Source: Chloroflexota bacterium
Lineage (GTDB): Bacteria > Chloroflexota > Anaerolineae > Aggregatilineales > Phototrophicaceae
Assembly: GCA_011523515.1 (NCBI GenBank)
Contig: WTGO01000054.1
Coordinates: forward strand, 33,595 to 97,594
DNA length: 64,000 nt
Reading direction: 5' to 3'
A program made the position numbers and the translations under genes. Below the pieces are notes generated by a model. The model ran no database searches, was not told the origin of the DNA, and was given only the letters and a program-made list of their open reading frames with translations. This document shows, one piece after another, positions 23,598 to 32,076 of this stretch (positions are counted from its first letter, which is position 1; every line of letters starts with the position of its first letter).

Positions 23598-24481
23598 GTA
23601 TCGTTCTTCCGCTTGTCCTGATGCTCGGCGATGGCTTCCTCGATTCTTTCCAATTCGTAATGCAGCAGACTGCCGTAGGCCGTGCCTTCCAGCGCGCGCA
23701 GCGTCGATATCCAGGCTTGCAATCCGTGTTGGGTGGCGATCAATTGATCAGTGGCCTTGTCGGCATTTTCGCGCTCGCCGATTCTGAAATAGTGGCGCGA
23801 GAGGTGGTAGTTGACCCGCACCGCGTACATCGAGGGCATGGAATAAAGCGCCGCGTGCTTGAAGGACTCAATCGCCGAGTCATGCTCGCCCGACAATTGC
23901 TGCACGAAGCCGAGTTCCGCCCAGACGATTGGCTGCGCGGGCGAGAGTTGCGCCGCGGTTTGCAGGGCGATGGCCGCTTCGCCATAGCTGGCCTGCATGC
24001 GATAGCCATTGGCCAGGGTGATGTAGGCGCCGGCGTCGCCCGGGAACATCTCGACCGCGCGATCGGCGGTTTCCTGCGCCTTCGCCAGTTGACCGTTATA
24101 GGCGTAGGCGCTGGTGAGCAGCATCAACAGATCGGGAGTGATCTTGCCGCCGGCCAGCACACGTTCCAGCAATTGAATCGCTTGCGGAAATTGCATCTTC
24201 TGGATCAGGCGATAGGCTTCGCCGTAGCCGGCGCCGTAGTGCCGGGATTGCCGCGCCAGCAGGATGCCCACCAGCAGGAAACCGAGCAGAACCATGGTCG
24301 CCGACAGGCACAGCCCGGCAAGCGACATCTGCATGACCGGTGAAATATACGGATCCAGCGGTTGCGTGATGCCGTCCGCCAGCTCAATGAGCACGCCCAG
24401 AGCAAACACAATAAAGCCCAGGGCCGCGAAGACGGCGGAGACCACAACCGCTCCCCAGGCTATACGGCGGCGAACAGACAC
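23594..24481 (-). CDS. Membrane-anchored TPR protein
   Basis: A 295-residue protein with two membrane helices (AVVVSAVFAALGFIVFALG and LAGLCLSATMVLLGFLLVG) and a C-terminal TPR array whose repeats include AIQLLERVLAGG, AYAYNGQLAKAQETADRAVEMFP and LSGEHDSAIESFKHAA. Its stop overlaps the start of the following TPR gene by four bases, and it begins ten bases after the preceding one. The predicted topology puts the TPR domain on one side of the membrane, probably the cytoplasm. No enzymatic motif is seen. Confidence 0.8.
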   Translation of the reverse strand: MSVRRRIAWGAVVVSAVFAALGFIVFALGVLIELADGITQPLDPYISPVMQMSLAGLCLSATMVLLGFLLVGILLARQSRHYGAGYGEAYRLIQKMQFPQAIQLLERVLAGGKITPDLLMLLTSAYAYNGQLAKAQETADRAVEMFPGDAGAYITLANGYRMQASYGEAAIALQTAAQLSPAQPIVWAELGFVQQLSGEHDSAIESFKHAALYSMPSMYAVRVNYHLSRHYFRIGERENADKATDQLIATQHGLQAWISTLRALEGTAYGSLLHYELERIEEAIAEHQDKRKNDT

Positions 24482-24491
24482 AGATTCTCCC

Positions 24492-25484
24492 CTACTCTAC
24501 TGCTGCGGCGATTGCATCGCCTTCGATCAGCCGGCGCGCCGCTTCAATGTCGTCTTTGAGCACGTCGCGCAAGGCTTGGGCTTCATCTGCGCTCATGATT
24601 ACTTGCCATTCTTCCAGGCCGGCCTTTTCGTGCTTGAGCGCCGCCAACGCCTGAGCGGCGGCGTCACGGTTTTCCAACCCGCGATACGCTCTGTTTAAGT
24701 ATAGATGCGCCAGCAATCTGTGTCGAGAATCGGGTATCTGTAATTCGAGCGCGCGCGTGACATGGCGCGCCACCGCCGCATAGTCCTCCAGGCGGTCGTC
24801 GATCATGCCCAGATTGTAGGCGGCGACCCATTCATCCGGCGCCAGCTTTTGAGCGGTTTGCGCCGCCTGCCGCGCCGCTTCAAAGCGCCCGGCCTGCAAT
24901 TCCACCTCGGCCAACCCGTTGTACGCTACTGCGGAATCGGCATCCAGTTCGGTCATACGCTGATAGTCGCGGCGCGCTGACTTCAGATCGCCCGACAGGC
25001 GGTAGAGCTCGGCGCGAAAACGGAAGTGCTCGGCGCGCTTCGGCTCAGCCTTGATTTGCGCTGTCATCTCCGAAACGGCGGCCCGGTAGTCGCCCTTTCG
25101 CATCGCTTTCACTGCGGCTTTGTAGCGGCGTGGACCGCCGGCATTTCGGAATATGAATATGCCCGCCACTATCCAGCCAAACCCTGCGCCAACGAATAGC
25201 CCGGTGGCGTGAGGCGCGGCCAGTGAACCTATGACCATCACCAAAATCGACGGCAGGATCACCGCCAGCCAGCGTTTGCGTTCTTCCGTCGGCAGACGCG
25301 ACATGACAAGATAGGCGGCGCCGACAATGAATATCATCAGCAACAAGGTTTGCAGGGCCGGCACTAGATCGGAGACGTCAGCGACAACATTGAGCGCCAG
25401 GCTGGCCAGGCCCGTTATCGCCAGCAGCGATATCAGCGCGCGGTAGTTGCGCGGCCCGAGGAAAATTTGCATTCGCTTCAGCAT
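24492..25484 (-). CDS. Membrane TPR protein with about four helices
   Basis: A 330-residue protein, first of three adjacent membrane-TPR genes. The N-terminal 115 residues contain about four hydrophobic segments (including LISLLAITGLASLALNV, LLLMIFIVGAAYLVM and LAVILPSILVMVIGSLA). TPR-like repeats follow, such as KGDYRAAVSEMTAQIKAEP and AYNGLAEVELQAGRFEAARQ. It lies 54 bases downstream of an unknown gene on the same strand. Three tandem genes of one plan suggest duplication and divergence (inference). Confidence 0.8.
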   Translation of the reverse strand: MLKRMQIFLGPRNYRALISLLAITGLASLALNVVADVSDLVPALQTLLLMIFIVGAAYLVMSRLPTEERKRWLAVILPSILVMVIGSLAAPHATGLFVGAGFGWIVAGIFIFRNAGGPRRYKAAVKAMRKGDYRAAVSEMTAQIKAEPKRAEHFRFRAELYRLSGDLKSARRDYQRMTELDADSAVAYNGLAEVELQAGRFEAARQAAQTAQKLAPDEWVAAYNLGMIDDRLEDYAAVARHVTRALELQIPDSRHRLLAHLYLNRAYRGLENRDAAAQALAALKHEKAGLEEWQVIMSADEAQALRDVLKDDIEAARRLIEGDAIAAAVE

Positions 25485-25538
25485 GTCAATGAGCTCTCAA
25501 ATTGCGGGCGGCCAGCTGGGAGTAGTAAAAGCGGCGCA

Positions 25539-26243
25539 TCAGTTCACGGGCGGGACATAGTTGCTGATTTGCACCACGATTTCTTGCCGCTTAAAGGCGT
25601 TAACGCGCTTGATGACCACGCCGTGTTCGTCGACCCAATACAGCGCGGCGCGATCGCGGTATCGATAACGTTTGGCCGAGATTTGGCGGGCGCCCAGGGG
25701 CAAGACATCTTCGCCGTCTGCAGCAATCGGCGCGCCCATACTTTGAAATGTACCCGGAAAGAGCTGCGCGTACTCATACATCGGCACAAAAATGGATTGA
25801 GGCGCCGGCTCCTTCGCAGCGATCGCGCGAATGGTCCCGCCTCGGAAGATCAAGAGCGGTATGTCAAACAGCGTCCCGGCGGGAATATCAACTTCGAGGT
25901 ATTGCCGCTCGCCGCCGTTCATGTTGAAGCCCACCTGCAGCCGCTCATCCACGATCTGGTAGCTGGCGCGCAGGCGTTTGATCCCGCCGTCGAAGTTGTC
26001 ATTCTCATAGCGAAAATCCAGGCGCGCCAATTCGCCGTTGCGGTTGAGAAGCGCTTCCGCCAGAATTGACTTGCCTTCTTCGCGCCGGGCATCCAAATCA
26101 ACACGGACGAACCTCTCTCCATCCGCATGGCTGTGGATGGTCCAGGCTTCGGTCTTATCCAGCGCCTCTTCGTCTTTGGCGAAGTGATATATGCCGCACG
26201 CGACGAATTGTTCGTGCGCTTGCACCGGATGCAAATAGCGCAT
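25539..26243 (-). CDS. Unrecognised protein downstream of alaX
   Basis: A protein of about 234 residues that I do not recognise. The ATG at 26243 shares its A with the alaX stop codon (TGATG), so the two are translationally coupled. The sequence is beta-rich, soluble and has alternating charged and aromatic residues, for example GGERQYLEVDIPAGT and YRYRDRAALYWVDEHGVVIKR. No signal peptide or membrane helix is apparent. The C-terminal part reads like the antiparallel-sheet lipid-binding or DUF3108-like proteins, but this is only an impression. Confidence 0.75.
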   Translation of the reverse strand: MRYLHPVQAHEQFVACGIYHFAKDEEALDKTEAWTIHSHADGERFVRVDLDARREEGKSILAEALLNRNGELARLDFRYENDNFDGGIKRLRASYQIVDERLQVGFNMNGGERQYLEVDIPAGTLFDIPLLIFRGGTIRAIAAKEPAPQSIFVPMYEYAQLFPGTFQSMGAPIAADGEDVLPLGARQISAKRYRYRDRAALYWVDEHGVVIKRVNAFKRQEIVVQISNYVPPVN

Positions 26244-26950
26244 CAATCGCCGATCTCCACATAGAGGCGCTTGTTGATGCCGCCTTTGCTCTTGTATTTG
26301 GTGATGGCGATATGGCCGATTTCGCTGGTGTTGGCTACATGCGTACCACCATCGGCTTGCAGGTCCAGGCCGACGATCTCGACCGTGCGCACTGCTCTGA
26401 TGCTCTCGGGCAGCAAATTAATCTTGGTGCGAATCAAGTCGGGGATCTTAAACGCTTCTTCGCGCGGCAAAATCTTTGTGCGCACCGGGCGCGCCGCCTC
26501 GACTTCGCGGTTGATATTCGCTTGAATCTCGTCAATCACCTCGGGCCGCAAGCGCTCAAATTCGAAGTCCATGCGCCCGGCGAGTATGTCCATATTGCCG
26601 CCGGTGACGCTGGCCTGGTAATCGCGCCAGACTACGCCGCAGAGGACGTGCATAGCCGTGTGGGTGCGCATGATCCGGTAGCGGCGTTCCCAATCCACGA
26701 CGCCGCGAACGGCGCTATCCAACGGCGGCAATTCGGCATCAATAGTGTGCAGGCTGCCCCGGCGCAGTGTAGTCACGCGATACTCCCGCTCGCCGATCCA
26801 CAGCGCGCCAGTGTCGGGCAGTTGACCGCCGCCACCGGGATAGAAGGCGCTGCGATCCAGCAGTACGCCGTTCTGTTCAATTTCGTGCGCAACCACCGTG
26901 GCCTTGAACTCGCTCAAGTAGCTGTCTTCCAGGTAAAGCAAGTCGGTCAT
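26243..26950 (-). CDS. alaX: Alanyl-tRNA editing protein, AlaX type
   Basis: A 235-residue free-standing homologue of the AlaRS editing domain. RSAFYPGGGGQLPDTG, the metal motif RTHTAMH, and the second motif ADGGTHVANTSEIG are all present. Classical members use CxxxH as the second pair of zinc ligands; here the Cys position is Asp (DGGTH), a change I believe occurs in some AlaX subfamilies. The protein should hydrolyse mischarged Ser- or Gly-tRNA(Ala). It overlaps a GNAT gene by four bases upstream and an unknown gene by one base downstream. Confidence 0.92.
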   Translation of the reverse strand: MTDLLYLEDSYLSEFKATVVAHEIEQNGVLLDRSAFYPGGGGQLPDTGALWIGEREYRVTTLRRGSLHTIDAELPPLDSAVRGVVDWERRYRIMRTHTAMHVLCGVVWRDYQASVTGGNMDILAGRMDFEFERLRPEVIDEIQANINREVEAARPVRTKILPREEAFKIPDLIRTKINLLPESIRAVRTVEIVGLDLQADGGTHVANTSEIGHIAITKYKSKGGINKRLYVEIGD

Positions 26951-27429
26951 TCTTCTGCTCCCGGCACATTCGCGCGCATGCGAAGAATTGTGGGCTGACC
27001 GCCAATCGTTTCCCAGAACGCCATAGCCGTCTGGTTCCTGGCGCTAACGTGCCATTCAAAGTGCGACACGTCTTGATCGCGAAACCAGAGGCACAGTCTC
27101 TCTACTAGTTCCCGACCCAGTCCGCGCCGCCGATAAGGTTCGCTCACGTAAATATCGGCCAGCAGTCCGCAGCGCAAGGGCAGAAACATTTCGGTTGTGA
27201 TATCCGCGATCATGGCGCTGGCGTAAGCCGCAATCTCGCCGTTCGCTTCCGCCACCAGCACGCGTGACTGCGGGTCGCCCAGTCGATCCAGCATACGGCG
27301 CTCATACAGTAGCGCGCCATTCTCCGCCGCGCGAAAGGTGGACTGGTCGAACTGCGCATGGTAATCGACCATTTCTTCCCATAGCTCACCGATGCGGCGC
27401 GCGTCAGTTTCAAGCGCAAGTCTGATCAT
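26947..27429 (-). CDS. GNAT-family N-acetyltransferase
   Basis: A protein of about 160 residues starting at the ATG at 27429 (MIRLALETDARRIGELW). The acetyl-CoA-binding motif A is DIYVSEPYRRRGLGRELVERL, with the usual R-x-x-G-x-G/A loop, and a C-terminal NQTAMAFWETIG segment is typical. The longer upstream reading overlaps another GNAT gene and is rejected. It overlaps both neighbours by four bases, so GNAT-GNAT-alaX form a tight operon. Substrate unknown. Confidence 0.88.
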   Translation of the reverse strand: MIRLALETDARRIGELWEEMVDYHAQFDQSTFRAAENGALLYERRMLDRLGDPQSRVLVAEANGEIAAYASAMIADITTEMFLPLRCGLLADIYVSEPYRRRGLGRELVERLCLWFRDQDVSHFEWHVSARNQTAMAFWETIGGQPTILRMRANVPGAEE

Positions 27430-27890
27430 ATACGCAGCCTGTAGTTCCGCGCGCTCAACGCAGCGCCTTGCGCGCGCCAGAAGGCGTCTTCCACCGGATA
27501 ACTCGCAGGCGCGGCGATTTCCAATATCGTGATGTCTCTCGACCGCAGCCATGATTCGGCCGCCTCAATCAGGCAGCCGCTTAGACCGCTGTGTGGCTGA
27601 TGCAAATCGACGGCGAGCTCCAGCAGCACGCCAATCCGCTCAGGGCAAAGCCCCGGTTCTCCCGCTTTGCCCGCTACCACCGCCAGACCGATGATCCGCC
27701 CATCCGCTTCGGCGACATGGAAAGCGACCTCGGCATCATCAATCCAAATCAGGGCGCGCCGGCGCCAGCTGTCGATGGCGTCAGGCGCGAACTTGATCCA
27801 GCTCGCGGATTCGCGCAGCATGGCCATGCGTTGGTACCAGAGCTCTGCGGCGGCATCCAGATCGGCCGCCTGCGCGCGTCTAATCTTCAT
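27426..27890 (-). CDS. GNAT-family N-acetyltransferase
   Basis: A 154-residue protein, first gene of this minus-strand operon. MKIRRAQAADLDAAAELWYQ at the start and VAEADGRIIGLAVVAG in the middle fit a GNAT fold. Motif A is diverged: LAVDLHQPHSGLSGCLIEAAESWL lacks the canonical R-R-x-G-x-G loop, so coenzyme A binding may be altered. Its stop overlaps the next GNAT start by four bases (ATGA). The two may act as a pair, as some adjacent GNATs do, but this is inference. Confidence 0.78.
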   Translation of the reverse strand: MKIRRAQAADLDAAAELWYQRMAMLRESASWIKFAPDAIDSWRRRALIWIDDAEVAFHVAEADGRIIGLAVVAGKAGEPGLCPERIGVLLELAVDLHQPHSGLSGCLIEAAESWLRSRDITILEIAAPASYPVEDAFWRAQGAALSARNYRLRI

Positions 27891-27999
27891 AAGACTTTCG
27901 ATGGTCGCTCTGCCCTCAGCCTAGCATAGCACCCGCGGCATAGCGCGGCAAGACGCTGTGACCATTGCCCACCGATTGCGCTACGCCTGCCGCGCCGCG

Positions 28000-28028
28000 T
28001 TAGCAAACTGGCGCGTTTAAGGTAGAAT
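28000..28028 (+). promoter_or_regulatory. Candidate promoter of the small TPR gene
   Basis: TTAGCA (28000-28005) is 17 bases from TAGAAT (28023-28028). The predicted transcript starts near 28035 and would cover the TPR, UroD-like and rsmD genes. Confidence 0.5.
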
Positions 28029-28104
28029 ATGGGACAAATCGGCTGCCCGCGGGAATCAGCCAAAAGCGGCAGCAGCGGCGTCAAGTATGGACGAAGGAGT
28101 TCCT

Positions 28105-28461
28105 ATGTCGGCTATGTCATCAGCAGAGAAGATCGGTCAAGCTTGGCGTCTCCATCGTGATGGCGATTCCAGGGGAGCGATCGACATCTTCAATAGCATC
28201 ATAGAGTCCAATCCCGCCAACGTGGACGCGCATTATGGATTGGGGCTGGCGCAAAAGGCTCTGGGCGACAATGAAGCCGCGGCGAAAGCCTTTCAGACTG
28301 CGCTGGATAATACCGAGCAGGCGCTATCGGCGGTGCAGACAGCTTCGCATGTCGAAGGGCAAATGGGCGACAATGACCTCGACAGCACCTACGATGACCG
28401 CTATATGATGCTTACCCGGATGTTGAATCAACGTCTTGAGGACGTAGGCGCGGCCTCCTAA
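28105..28461 (+). CDS. Small TPR protein
   Basis: A protein of 118 residues. I use the ATG at 28105 because GAAGGAG lies immediately upstream; an ATG 18 bases earlier would put that site inside the gene. Residues about 8-80 contain two to three TPR units (IGQAWRLHRDGDSRGAIDIFNSII, AHYGLGLAQKALGDNEAAAKAF). The C-terminus is acidic and polar. No signal or membrane segment. It precedes the UroD-like gene by six bases, so they are probably co-expressed. Confidence 0.82.
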   Translation: MSAMSSAEKIGQAWRLHRDGDSRGAIDIFNSIIESNPANVDAHYGLGLAQKALGDNEAAAKAFQTALDNTEQALSAVQTASHVEGQMGDNDLDSTYDDRYMMLTRMLNQRLEDVGAAS

Positions 28462-28467
28462 AAAACG

Positions 28468-29460
28468 ATGCGGAAGCGCGAACGACTCGAGCGCGCGATT
28501 GCGGGTGAACCGGTTGACCGCGCGCCGGTCGCGCTATGGCGGCACTGGCCGGGCGACGACCAGCGCTATGCCGATTTGGCGCGATCCACCATCGACCACC
28601 AGCATGACTACAATTGGGATTTTGTCCGCGTGATGCCATCGCGCTCGTTTCATGTCGTCGACTTCGGCCTGCAGGATCATTGGGATGGCGATGCGAGGGG
28701 CATAAGAAAGATCTCCAAGCGCGTGATTGGGCGTTCGCTGGATTGGACTGAGCTTCGACCGCTGTCCCCGACCCGCGGCATCCTGCTGCAGCAGGCGCAG
28801 TGCATGCGTCTGATCGGCCAGGCCTTGCAGGCGGAAACGGTCCCGCTGTTGCAAACTGTTTACAGCCCCTTCGTCCAGGCGACGCAATTGGCCGGGCGGC
28901 AGAAGGCGCTGCGGGACATGCGCGTACGGCCCGACCGGCTGCGCAGCGGCTTGAATCAGCTGACGGAAAGCACCATGCGCTTCCTGGACACGCTGAAAAA
29001 AGTTCCCGGCGTGGCCGGCGTATTCCTGGTCACAGAATTCGCCAGCCACGATACGATGTCCGAATCAGAATTCGAGGCGTATGTCCTGCCTCATCTGCAG
29101 AATATACTCGCCGATCTGCCGGAGCACTGGTGGTTGAATATCGTGCAGGTCGCCGGCCCCTCGCCCATGCTGTCGCTATTCAGAGACTTGCCGATCCAGG
29201 CGCTGAATTGGGATACGCATCCGGATCCGGAGCGCTTGCTCAAGGCCTCTAGCGAATTCAGCTTCGCGGCTTGCGGCGGGCTCAATGACGAAGCGCATCT
29301 GCTCAAAGGAACGCCGACGCTCATTCACGACGCTATACGTCAGACGCTGAGTCAGACCGAGTCGCGCGGGCTGATTGTGTCCGGCAGCGGCGACGGGCGC
29401 ATCAATCTGCCGCTGTCCAATATGCGCGCGGTTCGCAGCGGCGTTGAAACGCAAGTCTGA
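28468..29460 (+). CDS. Uroporphyrinogen decarboxylase-family protein
   Basis: A 330-residue protein with the URO-D/methyltransferase TIM-barrel plan: an N-terminal RERLERAIAGEPVDRAPVALWRH and a C-terminal GLIVSGSGDGRINLPLSNMRA, typical of divergent HemE-like proteins. A true HemE has a GFAGAPFT-type N-terminal signature that I do not see, so I do not assign heme synthesis. Related proteins act as corrinoid-dependent methyltransferases. It lies between a small TPR gene and rsmD with very short gaps. Confidence 0.82.
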   Translation: MRKRERLERAIAGEPVDRAPVALWRHWPGDDQRYADLARSTIDHQHDYNWDFVRVMPSRSFHVVDFGLQDHWDGDARGIRKISKRVIGRSLDWTELRPLSPTRGILLQQAQCMRLIGQALQAETVPLLQTVYSPFVQATQLAGRQKALRDMRVRPDRLRSGLNQLTESTMRFLDTLKKVPGVAGVFLVTEFASHDTMSESEFEAYVLPHLQNILADLPEHWWLNIVQVAGPSPMLSLFRDLPIQALNWDTHPDPERLLKASSEFSFAACGGLNDEAHLLKGTPTLIHDAIRQTLSQTESRGLIVSGSGDGRINLPLSNMRAVRSGVETQV

Positions 29461-29462
29461 CG

Positions 29463-30059
29463 ATGTCCTTGCGGGTGATCGCCGGCAAGGCGCGCGGCAA
29501 GAAGTTGAAAGCCGTGCCGGGGGATAGCACCCGTCCGGTGACGGACCGGGTCAAAGAGGCATTATTCAGCATCATCGGCAGCGACATCCGATCAGCCAGT
29601 TTTCTAGACCTGTTTGCCGGTACCGGCGGCGTCGGCATCGAGGCGCTAAGCCGGGACGCAGACTTCGCCCTGTTCGTCGAATTAGATCGCAGAGCGTTAA
29701 GGGTCATTCACGAAAATCTCGCTCACACGGGGCTGGCCGATCGAGCCGCGGTGTATCGGCGCGACGCCTTTAGGCTGCTGAGCCGCCCGCCCGAGCGCCA
29801 CTTTGACTTCATATACATTGCGCCGCCACAGTACAAAGGCATGTGGGACCGTAGTCTGCGCGCGCTGGAACGGAATGGCGCCTGGAGGCGAGCCGATACC
29901 CGCGTAATCGCGCAAATCGATCCAAAGGAGTTCGATGCCGCCCTCCGCTTTGAGTATCTCGAGTTGGAGGACCAGCGTCGATACGGCAGCACCATGCTGC
30001 TATTTTATCGCTTTGTCGATGGCGCGACGCGCAACGATGCCGGGTCCCAAGGCGAGTAG
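29463..30059 (+). CDS. rsmD: 16S rRNA (guanine(966)-N(2))-methyltransferase RsmD
   Basis: A 198-residue SAM-dependent methyltransferase. RVIAGKARGKKLKAVPG and RPVTDRVKEALFSII are RsmD hallmarks, the SAM loop is LDLFAGTGGVGIEALSR, and the catalytic motif IV is IAPPQY rather than the common DPPY. The role is methylation of G966 in 16S rRNA during 30S assembly. It starts two bases after the UroD-like gene stops and converges on the nucleotidyltransferase gene with a five-base gap. Confidence 0.92.
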   Translation: MSLRVIAGKARGKKLKAVPGDSTRPVTDRVKEALFSIIGSDIRSASFLDLFAGTGGVGIEALSRDADFALFVELDRRALRVIHENLAHTGLADRAAVYRRDAFRLLSRPPERHFDFIYIAPPQYKGMWDRSLRALERNGAWRRADTRVIAQIDPKEFDAALRFEYLELEDQRRYGSTMLLFYRFVDGATRNDAGSQGE

Positions 30060-30064
30060 CCGCG

Positions 30065-31498
30065 CTAGTTCCGCATGCTGGCTGCCCGCACGACAACAAA
30101 GTCGGCTGCCTCGCCGGCGGAGCGCACGGCGCCCGTGACTTGCGCCTCTCGCAGCGCGGTTAGCAGCTCCCCGATAAGCGGTCCCGGCGCCAAATTACAG
30201 AGCGCGCGAATGTCGTTGCCGTCGAGCAGCAGCGCCGGTTCAACGATTTCGGCGTAGCGATTGAAGTAGGCATCGAGCAGAGTTGTTGCAGTCTCCACGA
30301 AATCCAGCCAGTCGCGCTGTTTGAGATCACGGCCAGCGCTTCCAAGATATTGAGCGGACGCCAGCAAAATCGCATCGATGCCGCCGGCGCCCAGCTGGTA
30401 CCAAAAGCGATGCTGATCCAGCGCGGACCAGGCACGCTGATCGCCTATTCGTCGATAGTTCGCGACTGCGCTCACGAGATTGCGCTCCTCCGCAACCGTC
30501 AGTTTCAGCGCAGCCAGCAGCGAATCAATGGCGTCGGGCGCGCGGTCATGCAGCAAGGCCGCCAATATCAGGAGATCGGCATGGGAGCGCGCTTTTCCGT
30601 ATTCCCGCGCGACATGCGTCTGCAGCGATACGCGGAAGCGATCCAGCTGGATAACCAGCATACCCAGATCAAATGCCGCCGCCGTATTGTCGGTGCGTCG
30701 AGCGCTGATTGCCGTAAGCAGCGCGCTCATCCGCTTGGCCGCAGCCAGTGACGCATTCCAGCCATCGGCACTTAGCCTGGCCATCAATTCTTCATTGAGG
30801 TAGCCGCTCTGACGCGCGATCAGAGCCTGTAGCAGGTTCGTATGCAGCAGGACGCGTAATGCGCGCGCCGCTTGTTCCAAGCCGAGCAGCTTGAACAACT
30901 CGTCGCGAACGCGCTCGCCAGAGACCTGGCCCAGCTCCGCCGAACGCGCGCGGATTTCGGCAGCGGCTTGCGGATGAATTTTCAGGTCAAATTGCGCGCT
31001 CAACCGCACCGCGCGCAGCATGCGTACGGGGTCGTCGGCGAAGGACCGCGGCGAGCAGCAGCGCAGCACCTTCTGGCGCAGGTCCTTGATTCCGCCGAGC
31101 GGATCAATCAGGCCCTGCAAGTCTCCCAGCAAGTCTACTGCCATCGCATTCATGGTAAAGTCACGATCGCGCAGGTCTTGCTCCAGGGTCTCGCCGCGGA
31201 AGCGCGCGACATCCACGCAATAGCGCTCGCCTTGACGCGGCACGATTACCCGGGCGACGCCGCGCTCGCGATCCATGACGTAGATATCGCCATCCAGCCA
31301 ATCGGCCAGGCGCCGCGCCAAGCCGACCGCTTCGCCAGCCACCGCGATGTCGATATCAGTGATGGCCCGTCGCAGGTAGGCGTCGCGAACAGCGCCGCCA
31401 ACAACATAGAGCGGGGTTGCAATATTGCGCGTTCGCAGCAGGCGGGCAAGGTCATTGACGAAGTCCGACCATGATAGTTGCGGTAGCGGGTCATTCAT
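30065..31498 (-). CDS. tRNA nucleotidyltransferase/poly(A) polymerase family protein
   Basis: A protein of about 477 residues, started at the ATG at 31498 inside the last codons of hpt. The class II nucleotidyltransferase head has YVVGGAVRDAYL and the DIDIAV carboxylates near residue 45, followed by RDRDFTMNAMAVD and DPVRMLRAVRLSAQF. This fits CCA-adding enzymes and poly(A) polymerases; which of the two activities it has cannot be told by eye. A helical C-terminal region contains LLILAALLHDRAPDAI, reminiscent of a degenerate HD domain. Confidence 0.88.
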   Translation of the reverse strand: MNDPLPQLSWSDFVNDLARLLRTRNIATPLYVVGGAVRDAYLRRAITDIDIAVAGEAVGLARRLADWLDGDIYVMDRERGVARVIVPRQGERYCVDVARFRGETLEQDLRDRDFTMNAMAVDLLGDLQGLIDPLGGIKDLRQKVLRCCSPRSFADDPVRMLRAVRLSAQFDLKIHPQAAAEIRARSAELGQVSGERVRDELFKLLGLEQAARALRVLLHTNLLQALIARQSGYLNEELMARLSADGWNASLAAAKRMSALLTAISARRTDNTAAAFDLGMLVIQLDRFRVSLQTHVAREYGKARSHADLLILAALLHDRAPDAIDSLLAALKLTVAEERNLVSAVANYRRIGDQRAWSALDQHRFWYQLGAGGIDAILLASAQYLGSAGRDLKQRDWLDFVETATTLLDAYFNRYAEIVEPALLLDGNDIRALCNLAPGPLIGELLTALREAQVTGAVRSAGEAADFVVVRAASMRN

Positions 31499-32051
31499 CG
31501 ACCAGAGCATCCAGCCGAGCCACGCCAACGAATGGCAGATTGCGGAAGCGCTCATCGAGATCCAGACCGTAGCCGAAGACGTATTTGTTCTCGATATCAA
31601 AGCCGATGAAGTCGACCTCGATGTCCACTTCGCGGCGTGACTGCTTGTTGAGCAAGGCGCAAAGCTTCAGGCTGGCCGGCTCGCGATTCTGCAGCGTCTT
31701 GATGACAAAAGACAAGGTATATCCACTGTCAATGATGTCTTCGACGACTAGCACGTGCTTGCCCTTCACATCCATGCGCAAGTCCATGTCGATGCGCACG
31801 GAACCGGACGCTTGCCGCGCGCCCGGCCCATAGCTGCTGGCCGCCATAAAGTCGATCATGTGCGGCACCTGAATATGGCGGGACAGATCCGACAAAAACA
31901 TCACGCCGCCCTTGAGAATGCAGAGCAGCAAAAGGTCCTTGCAGTCGGAATAATCCTTCGAAATCTCAGCGCCGAGCTCGGCGATGCGCTGCTGCAGGGT
32001 GAGCTCGTCGATCAAGACATCTTGCAAGTATTTTTCGTATGCCAGCGCCAT
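31491..32051 (-). CDS. hpt: Hypoxanthine phosphoribosyltransferase
   Basis: A 186-residue PRTase of usual length. The PRPP-binding motif is VLVVEDIIDSGYTL, preceded by LLLLCILKGGVMFLSDL and the flexible-loop segment ASSYGPGARQASGSV. It salvages hypoxanthine and guanine to IMP and GMP. It follows carB by 25 bases and overlaps the next gene by eight, so it appears attached to the arginine/carbamoyl-phosphate operon. Confidence 0.94.
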   Translation of the reverse strand: MALAYEKYLQDVLIDELTLQQRIAELGAEISKDYSDCKDLLLLCILKGGVMFLSDLSRHIQVPHMIDFMAASSYGPGARQASGSVRIDMDLRMDVKGKHVLVVEDIIDSGYTLSFVIKTLQNREPASLKLCALLNKQSRREVDIEVDFIGFDIENKYVFGYGLDLDERFRNLPFVGVARLDALVDE

Positions 32052-32076
32052 AAATCCTACCTCGCGCTAAGTATCC

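Noticed and set aside
27430..27552. N-terminal extension of the GNAT protein at 26947-27429
   Set aside because: The extension overlaps the upstream GNAT gene and does not look like GNAT sequence; the ATG at 27429 fits the family start.
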